A stretch of DNA of 41,039 nucleotides from Rhizobiales bacterium 24-66-13. GTDB taxonomy: Bacteria; Pseudomonadota; Alphaproteobacteria; Rhizobiales; Xanthobacteraceae. Both the position numbers and the translations under genes were made by a program. The notes beneath the pieces are model-generated. The model had not been told where the DNA came from. It did not search any database and was given only the letters and a program-made list of their open reading frames with translations. The first letter of the stretch is position 1. Every line of letters begins with the position of its first letter. Positions 33,363 through 41,039 of this stretch are shown one piece after another. Location of the stretch: positions 1 to 41,039 of the forward strand of contig NCHM01000009.1 of assembly GCA_002257205.1 (NCBI GenBank), in the 5' to 3' direction.

Positions 33363-33853
33363 CGTACGAATGGCTCCACAATAATATCCAGCAACAGGGC
33401 CGAACGAACGCCTGACTTCGAGAACTTCTGCGCGGAATTTGCGGCTGTATTGATATGCCGTCAATGGAACTATATTTGTTTTAACTGGCAGCAACAGCCA
33501 TTCAGGCGCATGAATTTCAGAAAAACATGCTGCGCACAGTCTCTATCGCTTATTATATGTTATCTCGCGTGTCGCAGGACGCCATGAGCGGGAAGATGGG
33601 ACAAATTCTGTCACTACACGGATGAGACAGGAATTGCCCCGATCCGATTCCCGCCTGGTGCCGCAACGATACGCCGATCCATGAAATCGTTGCGCCCTGC
33701 GGTAGCTCCGATCCCTATCGAGCAAGAAGTCGACGAAGCGATGCTCGCAGAATGGAATTTTATCGGCGGTATAGGTACCGTAGGCTCTGACGCTCATCGT
33801 CGTCTCGCTTTCACGTATTTACGGTTTTTTGACCAACAGACGTGAAGTCCGGA
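33363..33853. other. Intergenic region between gadC and emrA
   Basis: 491 bp, less GC-rich than its surroundings near emrA. It probably carries the emrAB promoter. A minus-strand frame of 84 codons (33543-33797) contains FVDFLLDRDRS, vaguely like the C-terminal tail of a LysR-type regulator, but the match is too short to call. No terminator hairpin with a T-run is visible after gadC. Confidence 0.4.
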
Positions 33854-35401
33854 TCATGGCTCGCGCGGGATGATGATGTGCGTCGCGCGCGCCCGCGGGT
33901 TGACGGTGAGGAAGTGCCCCTCCGGCGCATTGTGCGACTTGATGTGCTCGAGGTCCGCCTCGACCGTCTTGCCCTTCTTGCTATGCACCGCATAGACGAT
34001 GAAGGGGATGCTGACCACGATCAGGAAGCTCACCACCAGCAGCTCGACATAGGTCTCGCCGCCATGGGCGCCCGGAAGGCCGCTGGGCGGGAAGAACGAG
34101 ACCACGAAGGCCATGGCCGAGACGATGAAGCCGACCACCGCCACCAGCACCTTGAACACGATGCCGCCCGGCATGCGGTAGGTGCGCTTCTTGTCCTGCT
34201 GCTTCGTCTGGAGGTTGATGAATGCTAGGAACAGCATGAAGTAGGTCATCAGGTACAGGAGCACGGTCAGCGCCATGGCGATGAGGAACGACATGTTGTT
34301 CCCGCCCGTCATGTTGGTGAACACCACATAGGCCACGGTGGTGATGATGAGTTGGAAGATCACCAGGCTCACCGGCACGCCGTTCTTGTTCACCCTGGCG
34401 GCGACCTGCGGCAGGATGCCGTGCTGGGCGGTGACGTACATGCCGCGCGACGGCCCGACGATCCAGGCCGCGATCTCGGCGAGCACACCCAGCGCCAGCA
34501 GCGCCGCGACAATCCGCACCGCCCATTCGAGCCCCGGCCCATGGCTGGTGATGAGCGCCTGGAAGGTCTGCACCACGCCGGCCGACAGGTTGATCTCGTT
34601 GTGTGGGATCACCGCCGCCACCGCAAGGCCGCCGATGGACGACAGGCCGATCGCCGCCAGCATCAGCAGGAACATGGCGAGCGGATAGTCACGGCCGGGA
34701 TTCTTCATCTCGTTCACATGGGTGGCCGAGGCCTCGACGCCCATGTAGCTGAGGATGAAGGCGACGAAGACCACCAGCGTGCCGATCTGGGTGACATCGG
34801 GGAAGAAAGTGGCCGCGTTCATCTCGATCTCGAGCCTGGCGCCGCTGGCCAGATGCCAGATCGCCAGAACGACGAGGATCAGCGCCGGCAGCAGGATGCC
34901 GCCGAAGAAGCCCGCCTTGGCGATCCGCGCCGTATATTTGGTGCCGCCGAACTGGGTGATGGCGAGGCCCCACAGCAGGATGAGGCCGGCGATGGTCTTG
35001 ATGGCCGGGTCGGTGTTCAGCGCCGGCCAGCTGAGGATGTAGGACAGCGCCCCGAGCACGAAGTAGATCATCGTGATGAAGCCGAAGGCGATCTGCAGGT
35101 AGGCGAAGGAGATCGCGGCGAAGCCCCAGCGCTCGCCCAGGGTGTTGGAGACCCAGGCGAAGACGCCGCCCTCCTCCCAGCCCTCGACGGTGGCCATCTC
35201 GGCCGAGCACAGCGCCACCGGGATGAACCACAGGAAGCCGCCCAGCAGCAGGAAGAACACCAGGCTGAAGCCGGAGGTGGCGAAGGTCGGGTATTCGTAG
35301 ACCGCCATCACCATGGATGCGGTGATGGCGAAGAAGCCCAGAAGGGTGAGTTGGCCACCCTTCGCAGGCGGGACCGTGCTGGATTGGGCGTCGGTAGCCA
35401 T
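33854..35401 (-). CDS. gadC: Glutamate/GABA antiporter GadC
   Basis: 515 residues from the ATG at 35401; the one at 35416 adds five residues. An APC-superfamily transporter with about 12 membrane segments. The C-terminus contains [22 protein letters not shown], which matches the C-plug of GadC, the pH-sensitive tail that blocks the cytoplasmic mouth at neutral pH. GadC exchanges external glutamate for internal GABA, so coupled with glutamate decarboxylase it exports protons during acid stress. It lies 126 bp downstream of gadB in the same direction. Presence of the plug argues for the authentic acid-resistance antiporter rather than a general amino-acid permease. Confidence 0.93.
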   Translation of the reverse strand: MATDAQSSTVPPAKGGQLTLLGFFAITASMVMAVYEYPTFATSGFSLVFFLLLGGFLWFIPVALCSAEMATVEGWEEGGVFAWVSNTLGERWGFAAISFAYLQIAFGFITMIYFVLGALSYILSWPALNTDPAIKTIAGLILLWGLAITQFGGTKYTARIAKAGFFGGILLPALILVVLAIWHLASGARLEIEMNAATFFPDVTQIGTLVVFVAFILSYMGVEASATHVNEMKNPGRDYPLAMFLLMLAAIGLSSIGGLAVAAVIPHNEINLSAGVVQTFQALITSHGPGLEWAVRIVAALLALGVLAEIAAWIVGPSRGMYVTAQHGILPQVAARVNKNGVPVSLVIFQLIITTVAYVVFTNMTGGNNMSFLIAMALTVLLYLMTYFMLFLAFINLQTKQQDKKRTYRMPGGIVFKVLVAVVGFIVSAMAFVVSFFPPSGLPGAHGGETYVELLVVSFLIVVSIPFIVYAVHSKKGKTVEADLEHIKSHNAPEGHFLTVNPRARATHIIIPREP

Positions 35402-35527
35402 GTCAGCTCTCAGCAATAGGTTGAACGAAGGACAAGACAGCCGCGGCGCGCGTGGCGCCGCAGCCTGCCGGTCCCGCCCCGCGGTGGGTCGGCATGCCGC
35501 CCGGATCGTATTCCGGGCGGCACGGCG

Positions 35528-36940
35528 TCAGTTGTGGTTGAAGCCGGTGGCTTCCGTGCCGGTCAGCGGCTTCGAGATCGGGTGCTTCTCGAAATAGTCG
35601 AGGGCCCGCTTGATGTCGCCGATCAGCAGGCTCGCCAGGTCGCGGCTGACGCCGTGGCGCACCAGGATGCGCTGGACGACGATGTCCTGGATGTTGGCCG
35701 GCATGGAATAGGCCGGCACCTGCCAGCCGCGGCTGCGCAGCCGGTCGGCGAGGTCGTAGAGGGTGTAGCCGCCGATATTGGCGCCGTCCTTCAGCCGCCA
35801 GCTCAGCGCCGGGATGCCCGCCCGCTTGTCGCCGTCGAACAGGATCTCGAACGGCCCGAGGGCCCCGATCTCCTTCGACAGGTACTGCGCCGTGGCGTAG
35901 CAGGCGTTCTGGATGTTGGCGTAGCCTTCCCGGCCGAGGCGCAGGAAGTTGTAGTACTGCGCCACCACCTGCCCGCCGGGACGGGAGAAGTTGAGGGCGA
36001 AGGTCGGCATGTTGCCGCCGAGATAGTTGACGTTGAAGACCAGTTCCTCGGGCAAATCGGCGGCCTCGCGCCACACCACCCAGCCCACGCCCAGCGGCGC
36101 CAGACCGAACTTGTGGCCGGAGGCGTTGATCGACTTCACCCGCGACAGGCGGAAGTCCCAGGGAATGTCGGGGGCGCAGAACGGGGCGAGGAAGCCGCCG
36201 GAGGCGCCGTCCACATGCATCGGGATATCAAGGCCGGTTTCCGCCTGCAGCTTGTCGAGCGCGTCGTTCACCGCCTTCACCGGCTCGTACTGGCAGGTGA
36301 AGGTGACGCCCATGGTGGGGACGACGCCGATGGTGTTCTCGTCGACCCGCTTCAGCACCTCTTCCACGTCCATGCCGAGGCGGTTGGGCTCGAGCGGGAT
36401 CTCGCGCAGCTCGACGTCGAAATAGCGGGCGAACTTGTGCCAGCAGATCTGCACCGGGCCGCAGATGAGGTTCGGCTTGTCGGCCGGCTTGCCCGCCGCC
36501 AGCCGCTTCTTGCGCCAGCGCCACTTCAGCGCGAGGCCGCCGAGCATGGCCGCTTCCGACGAGCCCACGGTGGAGCAGCCGAGCGTGCCCCTGGCGTCGG
36601 GCGAGTTCCACAAATCGGCGATCATGGCGACGCAGCGCGCCTCGATCTCCGCCGTCTGCGGGTATTCGTCCTTGTCGATCATGTTCTTGTCGATCGACAG
36701 GTTCATCAGCTCATGGATCTCGTCGTCGACCCAGGTCTGGCAGAAGGTGGCGAGGTTCTGGCGCGAATTGCCGTCGAGCATCAGCTCGTCGCGCACCGCG
36801 GAGAACACGCGGCGCGGCTCGCCCTCGGTCTTCGGGAAGCCGTATTTCGGCAGCGGCGCGGCAAGCTCGCCCGACGCGTAAATGTCATCGAGAACTTCGG
36901 AGCGAAGCCCCGAGCCGGATTGATCTGAGGTCAAGTTCAT
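35528..36940 (-). CDS. gadB: Glutamate decarboxylase GadB
   Basis: 470 residues, close to the 466 of E. coli GadB. A PLP enzyme of group II; the Schiff-base lysine is K277 in [17 protein letters not shown] (E. coli K276). [15 protein letters not shown] binds the phosphate and [16 protein letters not shown] the pyridine ring. The tail ends TGFNHN, similar to the C-terminal His-bearing tail that closes the active site at neutral pH in E. coli. The enzyme turns glutamate and a proton into GABA and CO2. GAGGGG precedes the ATG closely. It is the first gene of gadB-gadC, next to an AT-rich upstream region. Confidence 0.95.
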   Translation of the reverse strand: MNLTSDQSGSGLRSEVLDDIYASGELAAPLPKYGFPKTEGEPRRVFSAVRDELMLDGNSRQNLATFCQTWVDDEIHELMNLSIDKNMIDKDEYPQTAEIEARCVAMIADLWNSPDARGTLGCSTVGSSEAAMLGGLALKWRWRKKRLAAGKPADKPNLICGPVQICWHKFARYFDVELREIPLEPNRLGMDVEEVLKRVDENTIGVVPTMGVTFTCQYEPVKAVNDALDKLQAETGLDIPMHVDGASGGFLAPFCAPDIPWDFRLSRVKSINASGHKFGLAPLGVGWVVWREAADLPEELVFNVNYLGGNMPTFALNFSRPGGQVVAQYYNFLRLGREGYANIQNACYATAQYLSKEIGALGPFEILFDGDKRAGIPALSWRLKDGANIGGYTLYDLADRLRSRGWQVPAYSMPANIQDIVVQRILVRHGVSRDLASLLIGDIKRALDYFEKHPISKPLTGTEATGFNHN

Positions 36941-37493
36941 CCCCTCGTTTTGGATTGAAATAAATAGTCATTTTTGCGTATGATTTTTTAAACGAATATA
37001 TTTTCTCAAAAAATTATAGTATTTTATCTGATAAATCTGCGGCGTAAAATTTCGATGCGAAATATGCGAGACACGATCGCGGCGACACCTTGATCAGCGT
37101 GATGCGAACACATAATACATCGAAAAATGATATTTTGAATATATGAATGGCGAAGCGTATCTGGTCAATAGGTTTATATGAACAGTCGTTCATGGTTTTT
37201 GCTTGCTCGGAAATGGCTCAATATATAATTCTCGCGCCCTTATTCAGGGTATGTAGGTGTCGGATATAAGTATTAGTTATAGTTAACGTTACATACTGTC
37301 GCTGTCATGAAAACAATATTTGTCACACATATGACTGGAGCGGCTCCAGCATTCGCGCTGATCGCCAGGCGGTAGTTATCGTGGACACGCTCCGCGACGA
37401 GGTGCTGCCCGCCAGCATGTTTCGATGCCTATACGCAGATGACGGGGCTGATGCCGCGGGACATCGGCATGCTCATCAATTAAGGAGACCGAA
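36941..37493. promoter_or_regulatory. AT-rich divergent promoter region between gadB and the TolC gene
   Basis: 553 bp. The part from about 36955 to 37350 is strikingly AT-rich in an otherwise GC-rich window, with runs such as TTTTTTAAACG and AAAAAATTATAG, and many -10-like sequences. It should hold promoters for gadB leftwards and tolC rightwards, and such DNA is typical of silencing by nucleoid proteins. The last 100 bp before tolC are GC-rich again; there an open end reading TGLMPRDIGMLIN then stop (to about 37483) may be a tail of a lost gene, not identified. Confidence 0.55.
37178..37193. promoter_or_regulatory. Palindrome resembling a TetR/AcrR-type operator
   Basis: ATGAAC, AGTC, GTTCAT: perfect 6-bp arms around 4 nt within the AT-rich divergent region. 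TetR-family repressors of efflux pumps often bind such TGAAC/GTTCA repeats. No regulator gene lies nearby in this window. Confidence 0.45.
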
Positions 37494-38894
37494 ATGTCGC
37501 TTGCGACGCGTATTCGCCGAAACGGTCTTGGGGTTCTGGCGGGTCTCGGCGTCCTCTCGGTTTCGCTCGGGGCGGGTGCGACCAGCAGTCAGGCCCAGAC
37601 CCTCGATGCCGCGCTCGCCGCGGCCTATGCCAACAACCCGACCCTCAATTCCCAGCGCGCCGGCACCCGCGCGGTGGATGAGAAAGTGCCGCAGGCCCTT
37701 TCCGGCTACCGCCCGACGCTGTTCGGCTCGGTCTCGGCGGGGCGCGAATACCAGCGCATGAAGGCGAGCGGGAAGGTGGTGGACGGCAGCCTGTGGCCGC
37801 GCGCCTTCGTGCTCACCGCGACCCAGTCGCTGTTCGACGGCTTCGTCACCGCCAACAGCACCCGCAATGCCGAGATGCAGGTGCGCGGCGCGCGCGAGAC
37901 GCTGCGCAACACCGAGCAGACCGTGCTGCTCGACGCCGTCACCGCCTACATGAACGTGATCCAGGCGATCGCGCTCCTCGACCTCCAGCAGCAGAACCGC
38001 ACCGCTTTGGAGCAGGAACTGCGCTCCACCCGCGACCGCTTCAATGTCGGCGAGGTGACACGCACCGACGTCGCCCAGGCCGAGGCCCGCGTCGCCGACG
38101 CCCAGTTCCAGGTCAGCCAGGCGGTGGCCAACCTCACCGCCGCGCGCGCCGTCTACCGGCAGGTGATCGGCGTCGAGCCGGGCCGCCTCGCCAGCCCGCG
38201 TTCGGTCGAGCCGATGATCCCGAAGTCGGTGGACCGGGTGGTGTCTGCCGGCCTGAGCAATCACCCGGCGGTGAAGGCCTCGCAGTTCGCGGTGGATGCG
38301 GCGCAGTTCCAGGTGAAGGTCGCCGAGGGCGCGCTGATGCCCAACCTGAACGTGCAGGGCCAGGCGATGGCCTCCTACGAGCCCTCGCTCAGCGCCTCGC
38401 AGAGCCACTCGGCCGCGGTGACCCTCAACCTGACGGTGCCGTTCTACCAGGGCGGTGTCGAGTACGCGACCATCCGCCAGGCCAAGGAATTGTGGACCCA
38501 GACCCGGATCGAGGTCGACGTCAACCGCGACACCGTGCGCGCGGCGGCGGTGCAGGCCTGGGGGGCGCTGGAAGCCTCGAAGGTGCAGATCGAGGCGGCG
38601 CAGTCGGCGGTGGCGGCGAGCACCCTCGCCCTCGAAGGCGTGCGCGAGGAGTGGCGTGTCGGCCAGCGCACCACCACCGACGTGCTGAACGCCCAGCGCG
38701 AGCTCACCAGCTCGCGCGCCGCCTTGGTGACCGCCCAGCGCGACCGGGTGGTGGCGGCCTATACGCTGGTGGCCATCATCGGCCGGCTCGATGCCATATC
38801 GCTGGGACTGAAGGTGAGGGTCTACAATCCCGCCGTGCATTACCAGCAGGTCCGCGACAGCTGGGCCGGCGTGCGCACCCCCGACGGAAAATAA
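37494..38894 (+). CDS. tolC: TolC-family outer-membrane efflux protein
   Basis: 466 residues. A signal peptide (about 1-35, ending SSQAQ) precedes two outer-membrane efflux repeats of long helices. The first has TLDAALAAAYANNPTLNSQR and RFNVGEVTRTDVAQAEARV; the second has GLSNHPAVKASQFAVDAA and EWRVGQRTTTDVLNAQREL. The paired VGEVTRTDV/VGQRTTTDV motifs are the hallmark of the internally duplicated TolC fold. AAGGAG stands about 8 bases before the ATG. It is divergent from gadB and probably supplies the outer-membrane exit for the EmrAB-like pump. Intact. Confidence 0.93.
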   Translation: MSLATRIRRNGLGVLAGLGVLSVSLGAGATSSQAQTLDAALAAAYANNPTLNSQRAGTRAVDEKVPQALSGYRPTLFGSVSAGREYQRMKASGKVVDGSLWPRAFVLTATQSLFDGFVTANSTRNAEMQVRGARETLRNTEQTVLLDAVTAYMNVIQAIALLDLQQQNRTALEQELRSTRDRFNVGEVTRTDVAQAEARVADAQFQVSQAVANLTAARAVYRQVIGVEPGRLASPRSVEPMIPKSVDRVVSAGLSNHPAVKASQFAVDAAQFQVKVAEGALMPNLNVQGQAMASYEPSLSASQSHSAAVTLNLTVPFYQGGVEYATIRQAKELWTQTRIEVDVNRDTVRAAAVQAWGALEASKVQIEAAQSAVAASTLALEGVREEWRVGQRTTTDVLNAQRELTSSRAALVTAQRDRVVAAYTLVAIIGRLDAISLGLKVRVYNPAVHYQQVRDSWAGVRTPDGK

Positions 38895-38988
38895 CCGGGG
38901 GCGGCCACCGTCGCCCTGCCGCAACCCGGCGTGGAGTGCGATACTTTTCCTTCATGAAGCGATTCTCGCGTCCGTTCTCCGGGGCGGT

Positions 38989-39717
38989 TCAATCACGGGG
39001 TTGGTCGCGCATCCGGATGTGGGTCGCCGCGCGATAGGGATCGTAGGCGGCGAACTGGTAGGCGGAGATGATGCCGTCGCGCACCGCCTCGCCGCCGATG
39101 TCGGCGCTCTTCCATACCGCATGGGCGCGGGCGAGGCGGCGGTCCGCGAGGTTGGAGAGGATGCGCAGATAGACCCGCCCGCCGGTCCATTGGGCGATGG
39201 CCGGGGCGAGCTTCTCCGCCATGGTGTTGACGGCGTTGGCGCCCATGGCGTCGCGGGTGTCGACGATGAGATGGGTCACCACCATGGTGCCGGACGGGGT
39301 GTCGATGAGGCGCACCTCGAGGTCGCGGAAGCCGCCGCCGAGGCCGACCAGCACCGGGTCGCAGGCGTCGCACGCCGCCTTGATCTCCTCGCGCCGCTCC
39401 AGCACCCGCAGCCGCGCCGCCTGCGGGTCGCGCACCTCCACCGCCTGCACCTGGGCGATCATCAGCGTGCCGGAGACCGAGGTGACGAAGCCGGTGTCGT
39501 AATTCTGCCGGCCGGCGTTGCAGACCGCGGCGACCACCGAGGATTCCTCCGTCGCCATGGGGATGAGCACGTCCTCCCCGTCGATCTTCATGTTGGTGGC
39601 GATGCCCACCGGGATGTTCATGGTGGCGACGACGTTCTCGATCAGCTTGTCGGCGAGCGCCGGGTCGAGATTGCCCATGTCGGCGAGATGGGCGACCTGC
39701 GCCGCATCGAGGCCGGC
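38989..39717 (-). pseudogene. Class II HMG-CoA reductase fragment, fused in frame to IS21 istA
   Basis: About 243 codons continue an istA frame. From GLDAAQVAHLADMGNLDPAL onwards they encode class II (degradative-type) HMG-CoA reductase: KLIENVVATMNIPVGIATN, VLIPMATEESSVVAA with the catalytic Glu, GTLMIAQVQ, then VVTHLIVDTRDAMGANAVN and YQFAAYDPYRAATH. Sequence after DPYRAATH (normally HNKGIMNG) is lost. Its own N-terminus is replaced by transposase sequence, and the C-terminal part with the catalytic His is missing. The original enzyme interconverts HMG-CoA and mevalonate. Both ends are broken, so no activity is expected. Confidence 0.85.
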
Positions 39718-40311
39718 GATCCCCCGCCGCGGCACGCCGCCCAGCACCCGGAAGGCATGGTTATGGGCGTCGAACAGCATCTCGTGGGTCTGCAGCGGGT
39801 AGGCTCGAAGCGTGAAGGCGCGGCTGTAGGACAGCTTCACATGAGCGACCTGAAGCTTGGTGCGCTCGCCAGCGATGATCGCCCAGTCCTCCGACCAGTC
39901 GAACTGGAACGCTTCGCCCGGCACAAAGGCCAGCAGCACGAAGGCGCCGCGGCCGCTGGTCTGCTGCTCACGCAACCGGGTGGCCTTCCAGTCACGGGCA
40001 AAGGCCGCCACCCGATTGTACGACCCCTCATAGCCCAGCGTCACCAGATCGGCGTGCAGCTGTTTGACCGTGCGCTTGTGCTTGCGGGACTTGCCGACCT
40101 CGACCCGCAGCATCGCCGTGAGCTTGTTGGCATAGGAATCGAGCTTGCTCGGGCGGTCGGGGACGTGAAACCGGGGTTCGACGCTTTCCGCTCGCATGTA
40201 CTTGCGCACGGTGTTCCGTGAGAGGCCGGTGCGGCGGGATATCTCCCGGATCGAGCAACGATCCCGATGATGCCAGCGCCGGATGACGCTCAATAACTCC
40301 ATGTCGATCAC
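39718..40311 (-). pseudogene. istA: IS21-family transposase IstA, N-terminal fragment
   Basis: 198 codons from the ATG at 40311. A helix-turn-helix (IREISRRTGLSRNTVRKYM) precedes the beginning of the DDE domain, with the first catalytic Asp (D138) in AFQFDWSEDWAII. It ends at FRVLGGVPRRGI, just before the usual YDNMKTAV that carries the second Asp. From there the same frame runs on into the HMG-CoA reductase fragment without a stop. The istB partner is absent. The terminal repeats lie just upstream at 40355-40414. Confidence 0.88.
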
Positions 40312-40354
40312 TCCGCTGCCCCCCGCGTGTGCCCGTGAGACGTGTTGAAAACAT

Positions 40355-40414
40355 GGGTCACTTCTCGATGGAAAAATCCTCGCCTGACGGGTCAGATCTC
40401 AATGGAAATCAACA
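40355..40414. repeat. IS21 terminal repeats (left end)
   Basis: Two direct copies of GGGTCA-nn-TCTC-n-ATGGAAA occur at 40355-40378 and 40389-40414. The second ends TCAACA, so the element reads TGTTGATTTCC from 40414 inwards, with the TG start typical of IS21. The other end is missing, in line with a truncated element. Confidence 0.7.
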
Positions 40415-40595
40415 CTCGACCTGCTTGAGGCGCGCCTCGTCGCCCCGGCATAGGACAACACCACCAAAACTGCGTCAGAGCCAACATTCCATGCCGATCC
40501 ACACCCGATCGCTGGCGAGGCCCCATCAGGCATATTTACAGGCACCTTAAAGTACGGTAGAAACAGCGAGAATGGTAGAATGTAGTGGCGCTCCG

Positions 40596-40853
40596 ATGTC
40601 CCTCAACATCAAGAATCCCGCCACTGTCGCCCTCGCCGATGAACTTGCGCGCCGCCAGGGCATCAGCAAGACCGCAGCCATCCACGGCGCCCTGCAGGAG
40701 CGGCTGCAACGGCTCGGCCATAACGGCGACGACAAGGCCCGGCTCCTGGCCGAAATGCGCGCCATATCGCGCCGCGTCGCCGCGCTTCCCCAGCGCGACA
40801 CCAGATCCGCCGACGAAATCATCGGCTATGACGAGCATGGCATCCCGAACTGA
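40596..40853 (+). CDS. vapB: VapB-type antitoxin (Rv0623/PSK family)
   Basis: 85 residues from the ATG at 40596, where family sequence starts (MSLNIKNPATVALADELARR). The N-terminal ribbon-helix-helix (about 1-45, with QGISKTAAIHGALQERL) binds DNA; the C-terminal tail (TRSADEIIGYDEHGIPN) is the toxin-blocking part, with the DEIIGYDE signature of this group. It overlaps vapC by TGATG. Two GGTAGAA repeats (40557 and 40574), 17 nt apart, lie upstream and may be part of its operator. The antitoxin is intact although its toxin partner is not. Confidence 0.88.
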   Translation: MSLNIKNPATVALADELARRQGISKTAAIHGALQERLQRLGHNGDDKARLLAEMRAISRRVAALPQRDTRSADEIIGYDEHGIPN

Positions 40854-40978
40854 TGGTCATCGATACCTCTGCCGTCATCGCCATATTCCTCTGCGCGCCC
40901 GAAGCGGATCGCTTCGAGATGGCGATCGTCGAGGCCAATGTGGGGTCGGGACAAGAGCAGTTCGAAATCGTACGCTAA
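40853..40978 (+). pseudogene. vapC: VapC-type PIN toxin, 5' fragment
   Basis: 41 codons beginning MVIDTSAVIAIFLCAPEADR, the typical start of a PIN-domain ribonuclease with the first catalytic Asp (D4). After RFEMAIVEANV (about 40940) the sequence changes to unrelated GSGQEQFEIVR and stops. A full VapC is about 130 residues with three or four acidic catalytic residues, so this copy cannot be active. The start overlaps the vapB stop. The sequence from 40940 to the window end is unassigned. Confidence 0.82.
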
Positions 40979-41039
40979 GGTCGAACGGAGCAGGAACGTT
41001 GTGCGGCACGCCGTAGCCCAGCCGGGAGGCGAAGCAATC

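Noticed and set aside
34352-36928. Long plus-strand frames opposite gadC and gadB (34352-35419, 35534-36928)
   Set aside because: Antisense artefacts; the minus strand has complete GadC and GadB with catalytic and regulatory residues.
37476-38924. 482-codon minus-strand frame opposite tolC
   Set aside because: No domains; the plus strand has a signal peptide, ribosome binding site and both TolC repeats.
39001-40221. 406-codon plus-strand frame opposite the IS21-reductase chimera
   Set aside because: Antisense artefact; the minus strand carries two recognisable families.
1-41039. CRISPR array, tRNA or rRNA genes, replication origin
   Set aside because: Looked for regularly spaced repeats, cloverleaf-like ends near the recombinase and iteron arrays; none seen. 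The repeated GTGAGAC sites belong to transposon ends.

Overview
The window is a high-GC alphaproteobacterial accessory region, most likely from a member of the Hyphomicrobiales (Rhizobiales). The pointers are the DnaE2 tail, the DUF1403/ScpB pair beside a tyrosine recombinase, a Tat-exported CUT1-type binding protein, and the mix of IS66, IS110, IS256, IS630 and IS21 fragments. It looks like a plasmid or genomic island assembled by repeated insertion. I see no rRNA, tRNA or CRISPR array.

Region 1 (1-8404) is an anti-phage defence island. A Shedu nuclease gene (sduA) and a TIR-domain gene form a tight two-gene operon on the minus strand. Beside them is the severed 3' end of dnaE2, then a divergent 1115-residue SF1 helicase, then a complete AbiEi/AbiEii toxin-antitoxin pair preceded by a strong inverted repeat. 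An IS66 scrap closes the island.

Region 2 (8408-14943) holds an orphan ScpB and a DUF1403 protein, nearly fused head to tail. Two strong palindromes separate them from the divergent 5' end of a tyrosine recombinase. That recombinase is cut by a cargo-less TniA/TniB/TniQ transposon with arrays of GTGAGAC-type end repeats. A second, diverged 5' half of the same kind of recombinase lies on the other side. tniA carries a frameshift near its 3' end.

Region 3 (15360-28304) is a catabolic gene cluster. It encodes a FadR-type GntR regulator, a CaiB/BaiF CoA-transferase, a complete four-gene CUT1 ABC importer, a GMC oxidoreductase, a GlcD/AGPS-like FAD oxidase, a YfcG/YghU-like GST and an aldehyde dehydrogenase. 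TTGGT/ACCAA operator-like sites lie upstream of the regulator, in the divergent promoter region and upstream of the FAD oxidase, so one regulon is likely. The imported compound is probably an alcohol or hydroxy-compound, but the sequence does not identify it.

Region 4 (28305-30659) is an IS graveyard with IS66, IS110, IS256 and IS630 remnants, some nested.

Region 5 (30660-38894) combines acid resistance and efflux. gadB, gadC, an EmrA-like adaptor and an EmrB-like pump lie in one direction. A TolC-family outer-membrane channel is divergent from them across a strikingly AT-rich intergenic region.

Region 6 (38989-41039) has a chimeric reading frame in which the N-terminal part of an IS21 transposase is joined in frame to a class II HMG-CoA reductase fragment. 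It is followed by a VapB antitoxin whose VapC partner is truncated.
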